This document shows positions 1 through 7,680 of a stretch of DNA of 64,000 nt, one piece after another. The translations under genes and the position numbers were made by a program. Position 1 is the stretch's first letter, and every line of letters starts with the position of its first letter. Under the pieces are notes generated by a model, which did not search any database, was not told the DNA's origin, and saw only the letters and a program-made list of their open reading frames with translations. This stretch comes from Kitasatospora sp. MAA19 (GTDB lineage Bacteria > Actinomycetota > Actinomycetes > Streptomycetales > Streptomycetaceae): assembly GCF_029894125.1 (NCBI RefSeq), contig NZ_JARXYZ010000030.1, positions 27,117 through 91,116 of the forward strand. The letters run 5' to 3'.

Positions 1-140
1 CCCTCCGCCCCACCGCCCGCCGCCATGACGGCGACTCCACCGTCCGCACCGGCACCAGCACCGAGGACTACCGGAGCACCGGGCCCGACGGGCCGTACCA
101 CCGCACGCTCTCCTTCGTCGACGGGTGGCCGAAGCCGTAG
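1..140 (+). CDS. C-terminal fragment of an unidentified protein
   Basis: An open frame enters from the left edge and stops with TAG at 138-140. The last residues read STEDYRSTGPDGPYHRTLSF and then VDGWPKP. I do not recognise a family; the fragment is hydrophilic with no membrane segment. The frame keeps the strong GC bias at third codon positions expected of a real gene here, and a small stem-loop follows it at 175-193. Confidence 0.5.
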   Translation, partial: LRPTARRHDGDSTVRTGTSTEDYRSTGPDGPYHRTLSFVDGWPKP

Positions 141-174
141 CGGCGCCCGATAGCAGCGGAAAGATCACGTTTTG

Positions 175-193
175 CGAAATCCACCCGATTTCG
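175..193 (+). terminator. Stem-loop after the left-edge gene
   Basis: CGAAATC (175-181) and GATTTCG (187-193) form a 7-bp stem with a 5-nt loop, 35 bp after the stop of the partial gene. It could be an intrinsic terminator; no T run follows, as is common in streptomycetes. The rest of 141-436 holds nothing I can call except the hairpin at 399-429. Confidence 0.45.
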
Positions 194-398
194 AGCGGTT
201 GCCCCCTGGTGCACACGGCGTGGGAGGCGCATGATGGGAGTGGACCTGCGAGGTAGCTGAAGGAGTTCGACCGCAGGAGGCAGTGGCGACAGATCGAGAC
301 GGATCAGGGTCTGCCGCTGGTACTACCTCGGTCGACGATCGAACTACCGGCCGGAGGACGTCATGTCCGGAGGCCACCCCCACCTCGCAGGTTCTCGC

Positions 399-429
399 GT
401 CCACGGAGCACCCCCTCGGCTCCGTGGAC
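399..429 (-). terminator. Terminator of the response regulator gene
   Basis: GTCCACGGAGC (399-409) pairs perfectly with GCTCCGTGGAC (419-429) across a 9-nt loop. It lies just past the stop codon of the minus-strand response regulator, where an intrinsic terminator is expected. Confidence 0.6.
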
Positions 430-436
430 GCACCCG

Positions 437-1123
437 TCACCGCGGCACCGGATAGCCCATCTCCCAGGCGTGGACCGCGATCCCGACCCGGTTCGCCACC
501 CCGAGCTTGCGCTGGATGCTCGCGACGTGCGTCTTCACCGTCCCCGGCGAGATGAACAGGTCGGCGGCGATGTCGGCGTTCGTCCGGCCCGCCGCCACCT
601 GACCGGCGATCTCCACCTCCCGCTCGGTCAGCGGCACCACCGGTGCCGACCGCGGCTCCGGGCGGCGCGGCGCCGTCACCTGCCGCAGCAGCCGGACCGT
701 GACCGCCGGGCTGATCAGGCTCTCCCCGTCCGCCGCCGCCCGCACCGCCTCGGCGAGCAGCGCCGGCCCCGAGCGCTTCAGCAGGAACCCCGACGCACCG
801 TGCCGCAACGCCGGGTACACGTACTCGTCCAGGTCGAAGGTGGTCAGCACGACCACCCGCACCGGCTCCGCCACCCCCGGCCCGGCCAGCCGCCGGGTCA
901 GCTCCAGCCCGTCCATCCGCGGCATCCGGATGTCCACCAGCACGACGTCGGGCCGCAGTTCGGCCGCGAGCGCCAGAGCGGCCACCCCGTCGGCGGCCTC
1001 CCCCACCACCTCGATGTCCGGCTGCGCCGCCAGGATCCGCCGGACACCGCGCCGGACGGCCTCCTGGTCGTCCGCGATCAACGTACGGATGATCCGCGGA
1101 TGCTCACCGTTCGTACTCGTCAC
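437..1123 (-). CDS. LuxR/NarL-family response regulator
   Basis: A 228-residue two-component response regulator. The receiver domain covers about residues 12-125, with the acidic pair D18/D19, phospho-acceptor D64 (in VLVDIRMPRMDG), switch T94/T95 and K116. The LuxR-type helix-turn-helix covers about 165-222 (PLTEREVEIAGQVAAGRTNA). The start is taken as GTG at 1123 because the protein then begins a few residues before the first receiver strand; an upstream in-frame extension is Arg/Pro-rich and looks spurious. The likely partner is the HisKA_3 kinase at 2944-4143 on the same strand, separated from it by a plus-strand phosphatase gene. The target genes are unknown. Confidence 0.9.
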   Translation of the reverse strand: MTSTNGEHPRIIRTLIADDQEAVRRGVRRILAAQPDIEVVGEAADGVAALALAAELRPDVVLVDIRMPRMDGLELTRRLAGPGVAEPVRVVVLTTFDLDEYVYPALRHGASGFLLKRSGPALLAEAVRAAADGESLISPAVTVRLLRQVTAPRRPEPRSAPVVPLTEREVEIAGQVAAGRTNADIAADLFISPGTVKTHVASIQRKLGVANRVGIAVHAWEMGYPVPR

Positions 1124-1283
1124 GCAGGCAGTCTGCCACGCCCGTCCGGGCCACGGTCCGGACCACCGGGCGAGCCGCCGCCCGCGCCGCCGGGGCCCGC
1201 CCGCCACCAGCGCGCCCCGCCGGGAGGGAAGTTCACGCCGGAGGTCCGGCGCGGTTCACCTGCGCGCGGTGAGACTGCCGGCC
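1124..1283 (+). promoter_or_regulatory. Divergent promoter region with a PHO-box-like repeat
   Basis: This 160-bp gap separates the minus-strand response regulator from the plus-strand phosphatase. GTTCACGCCGG at 1231-1241 and GTTCACCTGCG at 1254-1264 resemble the 11-nt direct-repeat units (GTTCACC-type) bound by Streptomyces PhoP. The first bases of the two units lie 23 bp apart, about two unit lengths, with a degenerate unit between them. The second unit ends 19 bp before the ATG. PhoP control of a phosphatase would make sense, but one unit is poor and this is inference. Confidence 0.4.
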
Positions 1284-2867
1284 ATGAACGCTTCCAGTGG
1301 ACGTCTCCCCGTCAGCCGGCGCGGGATCCTGGCCGGCGCCACCGGCCTCGGTCTCGGCGGTGCCGTCTCCCTCTCCGGCCTCGCGGCCACGCCCGCCGCC
1401 GCCTCCCCACTGCTCCTGGAACGGCCGGACCGCTCCGGCGCCCCGCGCGTCGCCGGCCTGCACCTCCAGTTCGGCTCGGACGCCTCGCGCGAGGTCGTGG
1501 TCTCCTGGCACACCACCGCCTCCGTCGGCAACCCCCGCGTCATGTACGGCACTTCGCACGGCGGCTTCGGACGGTCCGTACCGGCCGACACCACCACCTA
1601 CCGCGACGCCGCGTCCGGCACCGAGGTCCAGACCCACCACGCCCGGCTGACCGGCCTGCACCCCGACACGGACTACGTCTACGCGGCGGTCCACGACAGC
1701 GCCACCCCGGAACTCGGCACCGTCCGCACCGCCCCGCGCGGCCGGGCCGCCTTCACCTTCACCAGCTTCGGCGACCAGGGCACCCCCACCCTCGGCAAGC
1801 AGACCGCGAACGGCTACGCCAACGACAACCTGGGCAGCCCCGCCGCCGGCGACACCACCGCCGGAGTCGAGCGCATCGCCCCGCTGTTCCACCTCGTCAA
1901 CGGGGACCTCTGCTACGCCAACCTCGCCACCGACCGGGTCCGCACCTGGTCCGACTGGTTCGAGAACAACACCCGCTCCGCCCGCCACCGCCCCTGGATG
2001 CCCGCCGCCGGCAACCACGAGAACGAGCGCGGCAACGGCCCGATCGGCTACGGCGCCTACCAGGCCTACTTCGACCTTCCGCCCTCCGGCGCCGACGACG
2101 AACTGCGCGGCCTCTGGTACGCGTTCACCGCCGGCGCGGTCCGCGTCATCAGCCTCAACAACGACGACGTCGCCTACCAGGACGCCGGCAACTCCTACGT
2201 GCACGGCTACTCCGGTGGCGCCCAGCAGCGCTGGCTGGAACGGGAGTTGGCGGCCGCCGACGCGGACCCGGAGATCGACTGGATCGTGGTCTGCATGCAC
2301 CAGGTCGTCATCTCCACCGCCGACAAGTTCAACGGCGCCGACCTCGGCATCCGCGAGACCTGGGTGCCGCTGTTCGACAGGTACGGCGTCGACCTGGTGG
2401 TCTGCGGCCACGAGCACCACTACGAGCGCTCGCACCCGATCCGCGGCCAGCAGCACACCGACACCCGCACCCCCATCCCGGTCGCCACCGACACCGAGAC
2501 CATCGACACCACCCGGGGCACCGTCCACATGGTGATCGGCGGCGGCGGCACCTCCGCCCCCTCCAACCACCTCTTCTTCAGCCCCGCCAAGGCCCGCGTC
2601 ATCACCGGCGTCGGCCCCGTCGACCCGGCCACCGGCAAGCGGCCGCCGGTGTACGTGATCGAGGACGCGCCCTGGTCCGCCTTCCGCGACGCCGACAACC
2701 CGTACGGCTTCGCCGCCTTCGAGGTCGACCCGGGCGAGCGCGGCGGTCAGACCACCATCGACGTCACCTACTACTCCGTCAGCGGCCCCTACGGCGACCT
2801 CGTCCCCGTCGACCGCTTCACCCTGACCCGTCCGCGCGGCGCCCGCGGCCGAGGCCGCCGGCCCTGA
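1284..2867 (+). CDS. Secreted purple-acid-phosphatase-like metallophosphoesterase
   Basis: A 527-residue protein. The N-terminus carries a twin-arginine signal (SRRGILAG at about 11-18, then a hydrophobic stretch ending in Ala-rich sequence), so export by Tat is likely. A fibronectin-like N-terminal domain (about 50-150) precedes the metallophosphoesterase domain. The metal-binding blocks are in order: FTSFGDQG, VNGDLCYAN, AGNHENE, CMHQ and VCGHEHHYER, as in purple acid phosphatases. It should hydrolyse phosphomonoesters or diesters outside the cell. It sits alone on the plus strand between the two halves of a two-component system. The ATG at 1284 is the only start that gives an intact Tat signal. 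Confidence 0.88.
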   Translation: MNASSGRLPVSRRGILAGATGLGLGGAVSLSGLAATPAAASPLLLERPDRSGAPRVAGLHLQFGSDASREVVVSWHTTASVGNPRVMYGTSHGGFGRSVPADTTTYRDAASGTEVQTHHARLTGLHPDTDYVYAAVHDSATPELGTVRTAPRGRAAFTFTSFGDQGTPTLGKQTANGYANDNLGSPAAGDTTAGVERIAPLFHLVNGDLCYANLATDRVRTWSDWFENNTRSARHRPWMPAAGNHENERGNGPIGYGAYQAYFDLPPSGADDELRGLWYAFTAGAVRVISLNNDDVAYQDAGNSYVHGYSGGAQQRWLERELAAADADPEIDWIVVCMHQVVISTADKFNGADLGIRETWVPLFDRYGVDLVVCGHEHHYERSHPIRGQQHTDTRTPIPVATDTETIDTTRGTVHMVIGGGGTSAPSNHLFFSPAKARVITGVGPVDPATGKRPPVYVIEDAPWSAFRDADNPYGFAAFEVDPGERGGQTTIDVTYYSVSGPYGDLVPVDRFTLTRPRGARGRGRRP

Positions 2868-2872
2868 CCCGC

Positions 2873-2929
2873 ACCCCCGTGGGCGCGCGGCCGGTGCGGT
2901 TCACACCCGCGCCACGCGCCCACGGGGGT
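2873..2929. terminator. Bidirectional terminator between phosphatase and kinase genes
   Basis: ACCCCCGTGGGCGCG (2873-2887) pairs perfectly with CGCGCCCACGGGGGT (2915-2929), a 15-bp stem with a 27-nt loop. It lies between two convergent genes and can serve both. Confidence 0.75.
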
Positions 2930-2943
2930 CCGCCGGACGGGGG

Positions 2944-4143
2944 TTACCGCCCCGGCAGCGTGCAGACCACCCGCCAACCCGACGGGGCCCGCGGCCCGGC
3001 GGCGAGGGTGCCGCCGTGGGCGGCGGCACGGGCGGCGAGGCCGGCCAGGCCGGTCCCGCCGGAGCCCGGGCGGCGGCGCAGCAGGGGCCCACGGCCGCGG
3101 GACGGGTCGCCCGTGTCCGTGACCGTCACCTCGACCGAGCGCCCGGGCCCGGGGGCCACCCGGACAGCGACCTCGGTCGTGCCCGGGGCGTGGCGGCGGA
3201 TGTTGGTGAGGGCCTCCAGGACGACGGCGTACGCGGTCGCCTGGGCCTCGGCGGTGAGCAGGTCGGCCGTGCCGGGGGCGAGGTCGATGGTGCTGCGCGG
3301 GCCGCCGGTCGCGCCGAACCTGGCCACCAGGTCCGGGAGTTCGGTCAGGCCGCGGCGGCCGGTGGCGCCGGCCGCGCCCGGGTCGGACCGCGGGTCGCGC
3401 AGCGCGCCGACCATCTCGTCCATCGAGTCGAGTGCCCGCAGGCCCGCCTCCTCCAGGCGGCGCAGCAGTGCGGTGGTCTCCTCCGACTCCTGGCCCGGCA
3501 ACTGGCCGGCCTGCGCCTCCAGCACGATGCCGGTGATCTCGTGGGCGACGAAGTCGTGCAGGCCCCGGGCCACTTCGAGGCGCTGCTCGCGCCGCGCGCG
3601 GTCCACCGCCCGCTCCCGGCGGGCGTCGAGGACGCGCAGGTAGAGGCTCGCCCCGGCGACGCCGAGCGTCGGCAGCAGGGAGACCAGCACGACGGTCACC
3701 GGGCCGGCCAGGCCGCGCTGCGGCGTCCGGAGGGCGAAGCGCAGCGGCAGCAGCACCGCCGCGAGGCCGACCAGGGCGCCGACCGGGCCGGCCCAGCGGT
3801 CGGGCAGTCGGCGAACGCCCCGGAAGAGCAGTCCGAGCAGGGCGAGCCATTCGAAGGGCAGCCAGAACGCGGGCAGCCGGTACGGGCCCGGGTAGAACAG
3901 GTCGACCAGCATCGAGAGCCCGGCCGCCGCCAGGGCCGCCGACCCCGGCGTGACCCGTCGGCCCCGCCCGGGCGACAGCGCCGCCACCACGGTGAACGCC
4001 GCCGTCGCGGCGACCAGCAGGGCCGCGCCACGGGCACCCGGGTGCGCGAGCACGACGGGCGCCAGCAGGACCGGAACGGCGACGACGGCGAGCGGACGGC
4101 CGAACCGGGCGACGCCGGCCGGGGACGGGAATTCGGTACGCAC
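2944..4143 (-). CDS. Sensor histidine kinase, HisKA_3 type
   Basis: A 399-residue membrane kinase. Five or six hydrophobic segments fill about residues 15-170. The dimerisation helix contains VARGLHDFVAHEITG with the probable phospho-acceptor H196. The HATPase domain shows an N box (LEALTNIRRHAPG), a VTDTG segment and a GGTGLAGLAARAAAHGG lid. It should autophosphorylate and signal to the NarL-type regulator at 437-1123. The GTG at 4143 is chosen because it starts shortly before the first membrane segment; the longer frame upstream is low-complexity and crosses the divergent promoter region. No extracytoplasmic sensor domain is visible, so the stimulus is probably sensed in or at the membrane. 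Confidence 0.88.
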   Translation of the reverse strand: MRTEFPSPAGVARFGRPLAVVAVPVLLAPVVLAHPGARGAALLVAATAAFTVVAALSPGRGRRVTPGSAALAAAGLSMLVDLFYPGPYRLPAFWLPFEWLALLGLLFRGVRRLPDRWAGPVGALVGLAAVLLPLRFALRTPQRGLAGPVTVVLVSLLPTLGVAGASLYLRVLDARRERAVDRARREQRLEVARGLHDFVAHEITGIVLEAQAGQLPGQESEETTALLRRLEEAGLRALDSMDEMVGALRDPRSDPGAAGATGRRGLTELPDLVARFGATGGPRSTIDLAPGTADLLTAEAQATAYAVVLEALTNIRRHAPGTTEVAVRVAPGPGRSVEVTVTDTGDPSRGRGPLLRRRPGSGGTGLAGLAARAAAHGGTLAAGPRAPSGWRVVCTLPGR

Positions 4144-4206
4144 CCGGCCGAGCCTACGGTCCGTCCACGGCGTCCCGGGCCCTGGGCCCGCCACCGGGGC
4201 AGCTCT

Positions 4207-4234
4207 CCCTGGGGAGGCGGGATCCTCCCCAGGG
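4207..4234. promoter_or_regulatory. Perfect dyad in the kinase / secreted-protein divergent region
   Basis: CCCTGGGGAGG (4207-4217) and CCTCCCCAGGG (4224-4234) are perfect 11-bp arms around a 6-nt spacer. The dyad lies 64 bp before the kinase start and 110 bp before the secreted-protein start. It could be an operator, for instance of the adjacent response regulator, or a leader hairpin. Confidence 0.4.
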
Positions 4235-4343
4235 TGGAGTCCGGAGGCGCCCGACTCCCCTCCGCAGCGGGAGGTCTGGCGCGGCGTCCAGGGCGAGAGT
4301 GGTGGCACCGGAGATTCCCCCCGCTGAGAAGGACGAGCCCGCC

Positions 4344-4895
4344 ATGAACCGTCGCACCGCCGTCGCCGCAGCCGCCCTCTGCCTGCTGGCGACCGTCGCC
4401 GCCGCCACGCCCGCCTCCGCCGCCGGCCCGGCCGCCGACCCCGCCGGCGGCGCTGCCGGGCCGGTGCGGGTGCACGGCGCCGGTGGGACGGTCCTGACCG
4501 CTGCCTTCGGCGAGTTCGCGGGCGATCCGGTCCGCTTCGAACTGGACGCCCGGGCGGGCGTCAACACCGACCCGAGGACGACCAGCGGGCACTTCCACGT
4601 CACCCACGTGCACACCGACGGCCGGCCGGTGGCCGACTTCGAGGGGGACGTCAGCTGCCTGGCCGTGGGCGGCCGGGAGGCGATCGCGACCGGTGTGGTC
4701 ACCAGGGGCGAGGCGCCGTGGTTCCCGGGCCGGCCGCTGGTCGGGCAGAAGGTCACGATCTCGGTGGAGGACAACGGGAGGCGCGGGGACCGGCTGGGCT
4801 GGATCTGGGGCATGTTCGGCGCGCCCGTCTCGGACTGCCAGGGCACGGTACCGTTCATCCGCACGACCAGTGGCGACTTCACCGTGCGCGGCTGA
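4344..4895 (+). CDS. Small secreted protein of unknown function
   Basis: A 183-residue protein with a Sec-type signal: MNRRT, a hydrophobic Ala/Leu core and an ASAA-like cleavage region near residue 28. The mature part contains HFHVTHVHTDGRPVADFEGD, a histidine-rich stretch, and two cysteines that could form a disulfide. I do not recognise a named domain; proteins of this kind are found widely in streptomycetes. The ATG at 4344 is preceded by GAGAAGGACGAG. It is divergent from the histidine kinase, so it may be a target of that system, but nothing in the sequence proves it. Confidence 0.75.
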   Translation: MNRRTAVAAAALCLLATVAAATPASAAGPAADPAGGAAGPVRVHGAGGTVLTAAFGEFAGDPVRFELDARAGVNTDPRTTSGHFHVTHVHTDGRPVADFEGDVSCLAVGGREAIATGVVTRGEAPWFPGRPLVGQKVTISVEDNGRRGDRLGWIWGMFGAPVSDCQGTVPFIRTTSGDFTVRG

Positions 4896-4986
4896 CCCCG
4901 CCCGACCAGGGGCCTCCCCACGCCGTCCGGCGCCACCACCGCCCGACCGCCCCTGGAGGCCCGCCCGATGCCCGTCGACCGCCCGA

Positions 4987-5031
4987 CCGCGCCCCGCCCC
5001 GCGGCACCCGGGCCATCCGAACGGGGCGCGG
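4987..5031 (+). terminator. Weak stem between the secreted protein and the FhuF-like gene
   Basis: CCGCGCCCC (4987-4995) and GGGGCGCGG (5023-5031) are 9-bp inverted arms around 27 nt. It may terminate transcription from the secreted-protein gene or be chance in GC-rich sequence. Confidence 0.3.
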
Positions 5032-5059
5032 GGTCCACCGACCGTACCGGGGAGGGCCG

Positions 5060-5866
5060 GTGAACCCCGCGCCCGACCGTCGCCACGCCCACGGCACCGG
5101 GCGCACGGACGGCAGCAACCACACCGACCACGGCCGACTCGCCGCCATCGGCCCGTACTTCGCGCTCGACACCCCCGCCACGCCCGGCGAGGCCCCGCCC
5201 CCGGGCTTCCGGCCGCTGTCCGAGCTGTACGGCACCGGGCCGGACGGGCCACTAGCCCGGCGGATCCGGGTGGTGGCGCGGCGGCTCGGCACCACCGAGC
5301 CCCGGGTGGCCGCGTCGATCCTGCACCTCGGACTGGCCGCCCGCTTCTGGTCGGTGGGCCTCGGCGCGGCGGTCCTGCTGGGGACGGTTCCGACGCTGGA
5401 GCGCGCCTGGGTGCGGATCCCGGACCAGGGGCCGCTCGACCTCTGGACGCCGCCCGAGCCGGTGCCGCCCGCCCAGCGGCCGCTCCCCGCGCCGGGAACG
5501 CCCGCCGACCAGGGCTCGCTCGCCGACCGGCTGTACGAGGCCGTCCTGGTGGGACAGTTGGAGCCGCTGGCGGCGGCGGTGCGGTCCGCCGTCCCGCTCT
5601 CCGCACGGCTGCTGGCCGGGAACGCCGCCTCCGCGCTGGCCGGCACCCTCCGGGTCCTGGACGCGCACGCGCCGGGGCCCGCCCGGGCGTTGGTGGCGGA
5701 GCTGCTCGCCCGTCCGCCGCTGGCCGGCACCGGGACCCTGTCGGCCGGGCCGCGCGGCGCCGCCTTCCGGCGGACCAGCTGCTGCCTGTACTACCGGGTG
5801 GGGCCGGGTGCCGGGGTCTGCGGCGACTGCTGTTTCAGCCGGCCGCCCGCGCGGAGGCGGGGCTGA
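5060..5866 (+). CDS. FhuF-like [2Fe-2S] ferric-siderophore reductase family protein
   Basis: A 268-residue cytoplasmic protein. The C-terminus has the FhuF-type cluster motif: an adjacent Cys pair followed by two more Cys (SCCLYYRVGPGAGVCGDC). In FhuF these four cysteines hold a [2Fe-2S] centre that reduces ferric siderophores. The N-terminal two thirds are Ala/Leu-rich helical sequence, as is usual in actinobacterial members. The GTG at 5060 has a strong GGGGAGGG ribosome site just upstream; further extension is Arg/Pro-rich and unlikely. No DtxR-type iron box is visible in front of it, and no siderophore genes are adjacent. Confidence 0.75.
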   Translation: MNPAPDRRHAHGTGRTDGSNHTDHGRLAAIGPYFALDTPATPGEAPPPGFRPLSELYGTGPDGPLARRIRVVARRLGTTEPRVAASILHLGLAARFWSVGLGAAVLLGTVPTLERAWVRIPDQGPLDLWTPPEPVPPAQRPLPAPGTPADQGSLADRLYEAVLVGQLEPLAAAVRSAVPLSARLLAGNAASALAGTLRVLDAHAPGPARALVAELLARPPLAGTGTLSAGPRGAAFRRTSCCLYYRVGPGAGVCGDCCFSRPPARRRG

Positions 5867-5900
5867 CCGAGGCAGCGCCGACCGAAGCGGAGCGGACCGA

Positions 5901-5936
5901 CCGGCTATGACCTTCATGATTGAAGGTCATAGCCGG
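5901..5936. terminator. 36-bp perfect palindromic terminator between convergent genes
   Basis: CCGGCTATGACCTTCA (5901-5916), a TGAT loop, and TGAAGGTCATAGCCGG (5921-5936) give a 16-bp perfect stem. It sits between the FhuF-like gene and the cache gene and includes the TGA stop of the latter (5927-5929). It is well placed to end both transcripts. Confidence 0.75.
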
Positions 5937-6652
5937 ACCACCTGCCAGTCCGCCGCCGACGACGGCACCGCCGCCCGCTCCACCGCCGGATCGGCGAGCA
6001 GCGCGCGGGCCAGCGAGCCCACCGGGAAGGCCGGGGTCGAGGCCGCCAGCACCCGCCCCTCCCCGGTGACCAGCACGGCCTCGCCGGGCAGCGCCCGCAG
6101 CGGCGGCACCAGCAGCCGCTCCAGCGCGGCCAGCGGGACGTCCCCCGCCACCACCCCGACGAAGCCCGGGGCCGTCACCGGCCGGGCGCAGCACAGCACG
6201 TACCGGTCCGCGCAGAGCAGGTCGACCTGCGGCCCGGCCACCGCCGCCCGCCGCTCGTACCGGGGCGCGGCGAACCAGGGCAGCACCCGGTAGTCGTAGA
6301 ACTCGGCGTCCGTCGGGTCGAGTACGAGGCGCAGCCGCCGCTCGCCGGTGCCGCGCGCGCCGCGATACCACCACTCCACGTGCAGGTCGGCGTCGGCGAG
6401 CGCGCCCGGGGCGGCGACCGCGCCGCAACCGAAGTAGGGCGAGCCGGGCCGGTGCAGCAGGTCCCGCACCGGCCCCTGCAGGACGGCGAGTTCAGCGGCG
6501 GCGGGCCGGCGCCCGTCGGCCGCGGCCCGGGTCCAGCAGTCTGCGGCCGCCGCCCGCAGGCCGTCCAGTTCGGCGAGCACCGACTCGACGGCGGCGGCGA
6601 CGCGACGGGCGCCGGCGCCGACGGTGGCGGGCGGGGCGAGCGTGGTGGTCAT
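5927..6652 (-). CDS. Cache-domain protein, possible ligand sensor
   Basis: A 241-residue protein without a membrane segment or signal peptide. The middle (about 60-210) resembles a cache (PDC) ligand-binding fold: it has the tract HVEWWYRGARGTGERRLRL and a later pattern of the type DFYDYRVLPWF. Cache domains usually sense small molecules outside the cell, so a soluble copy is notable. It lies 53 bp downstream of a GntR regulator on the same strand, and the permease and CoA-transferase operon is divergent; it probably belongs to that regulon. The ATG at 6652 is used because upstream residues are low-complexity. Confidence 0.7.
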   Translation of the reverse strand: MTTTLAPPATVGAGARRVAAAVESVLAELDGLRAAAADCWTRAAADGRRPAAAELAVLQGPVRDLLHRPGSPYFGCGAVAAPGALADADLHVEWWYRGARGTGERRLRLVLDPTDAEFYDYRVLPWFAAPRYERRAAVAGPQVDLLCADRYVLCCARPVTAPGFVGVVAGDVPLAALERLLVPPLRALPGEAVLVTGEGRVLAASTPAFPVGSLARALLADPAVERAAVPSSAADWQVVRL

Positions 6653-6705
6653 GACGGCTCCGGCGGGGATGGGGGTTCCGGGGGCGGCGGCACGGGCGGC
6701 CGCGG

Positions 6706-7458
6706 TCAGCCGTCGTCCGCCAGCTGGAGGTGCCCCCGGACGAGGTGGTGCACGCACGCGACGGTGTGCGCCTCGGCGGCGGCCCGGGCGCCGGTCGCGT
6801 CGCCGGCCAGGACCGCGACCAGGATCTCCCGGTGCTGCTCGGCGAACCGTTCCTGGTCGGGGCCGTGCGGGGCGGGCAGCCAGAGCAGCGGGCCGAGTTC
6901 GGCCTGGAGCCGGACGGCGAGCTGGGTGAGGCGCACCGACTGGGCCGCGACGGCGAGTTCGATGTGGAAGCGGGCGTCGGCGCGGCGCTGCTCGGCGGGC
7001 CCGGCGGCGTCGCGCAGGTCGTGCACCAGCCGGGTGAGCCGGGGGCCGAGGTCGGCGGGGGCGCGTTCGGCGGCGAGCCGGGCGGCGGTGCCGGAGACGG
7101 CCAGCTCCTCGTCGCCGAGGTCGCGCAGGTCGACGGTGGCGAGGTCGCGCAGCCGGGCGAGTTGGAGGCGTTCGGAGCCCTCGGCGGGGGTGCGGACGAA
7201 GCTGCCGCCGTTTCGGCCGCGCCGGGTCTCGATCAGGTCGGCCTCGCGGAGCAGGGCGAGCGCCTCGCGGACGGTGCCGTTGGCGACGCCGAGTTGGTCG
7301 GCGAGGTCGTTCTCGCTGGGCAGTTGGTCCCCGTCGGCGACCAGGCCGAGGGCGATCGCCTCGGTGATCCGGCGGGCCACGGCGTCGGCGCGGCCGAGGT
7401 CGGTCAGCGGCGCGAGGACGGCGCTGAGCAGCGGGGTCGCGCTCCCGATGGTCGCCAC
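6706..7458 (-). CDS. GntR/FadR-family transcriptional regulator
   Basis: A 250-residue regulator. The winged helix covers about residues 20-90 (GDQLPSENDLADQLGVANGT, then VREALALLREADLIETRRG). An FCD-type helical effector domain covers about 110-235, with metal- or ligand-binding residues of the pattern DARFHIELA and EQHREIL. FCD regulators usually bind carboxylates. It is divergent from the APC permease operon and likely controls it and itself. Confidence 0.9.
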   Translation of the reverse strand: MATIGSATPLLSAVLAPLTDLGRADAVARRITEAIALGLVADGDQLPSENDLADQLGVANGTVREALALLREADLIETRRGRNGGSFVRTPAEGSERLQLARLRDLATVDLRDLGDEELAVSGTAARLAAERAPADLGPRLTRLVHDLRDAAGPAEQRRADARFHIELAVAAQSVRLTQLAVRLQAELGPLLWLPAPHGPDQERFAEQHREILVAVLAGDATGARAAAEAHTVACVHHLVRGHLQLADDG

Positions 7459-7680
7459 GCCGGGCCCTCCTCGATCGCCTTGGGACTGGGTGTTTCCGGC
7501 AGGGTACCCCTTGGTCGGGCGCGCACCCTTGCCGCTAGAAACTCAATCTCGTATGTTTTCCCGCAACCTCGGCCCGCGCATCACCCGAGACCCGAGCGCC
7601 ACCGAGACCCACGCATCACCCGAAACCCGAGCATCACCCGAGAATCCTCGCGCGTCACGCCACGTTCCCAGGAGCAGGTC
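7459..7680 (+). promoter_or_regulatory. GntR / permease divergent promoter region with repeats
   Basis: This 222-bp region contains three exact copies of GCATCACCCGA at 7578-7588, 7613-7623 and 7631-7641, mixed with shorter ACCCGAG units. The AT-richer stretch near 7538-7563 could hold the permease promoter, so the repeats would lie in its transcribed leader. They are candidate binding sites for the GntR regulator. A ribosome site (AGGAG) precedes the permease ATG. Confidence 0.4.

Noticed and set aside
470..3643. A 1057-codon open frame on the plus strand through the response regulator, phosphatase and kinase genes
   Set aside because: Three other-frame genes with clear domains lie in this span; the long frame is Arg/Pro-rich low-complexity with no motifs.
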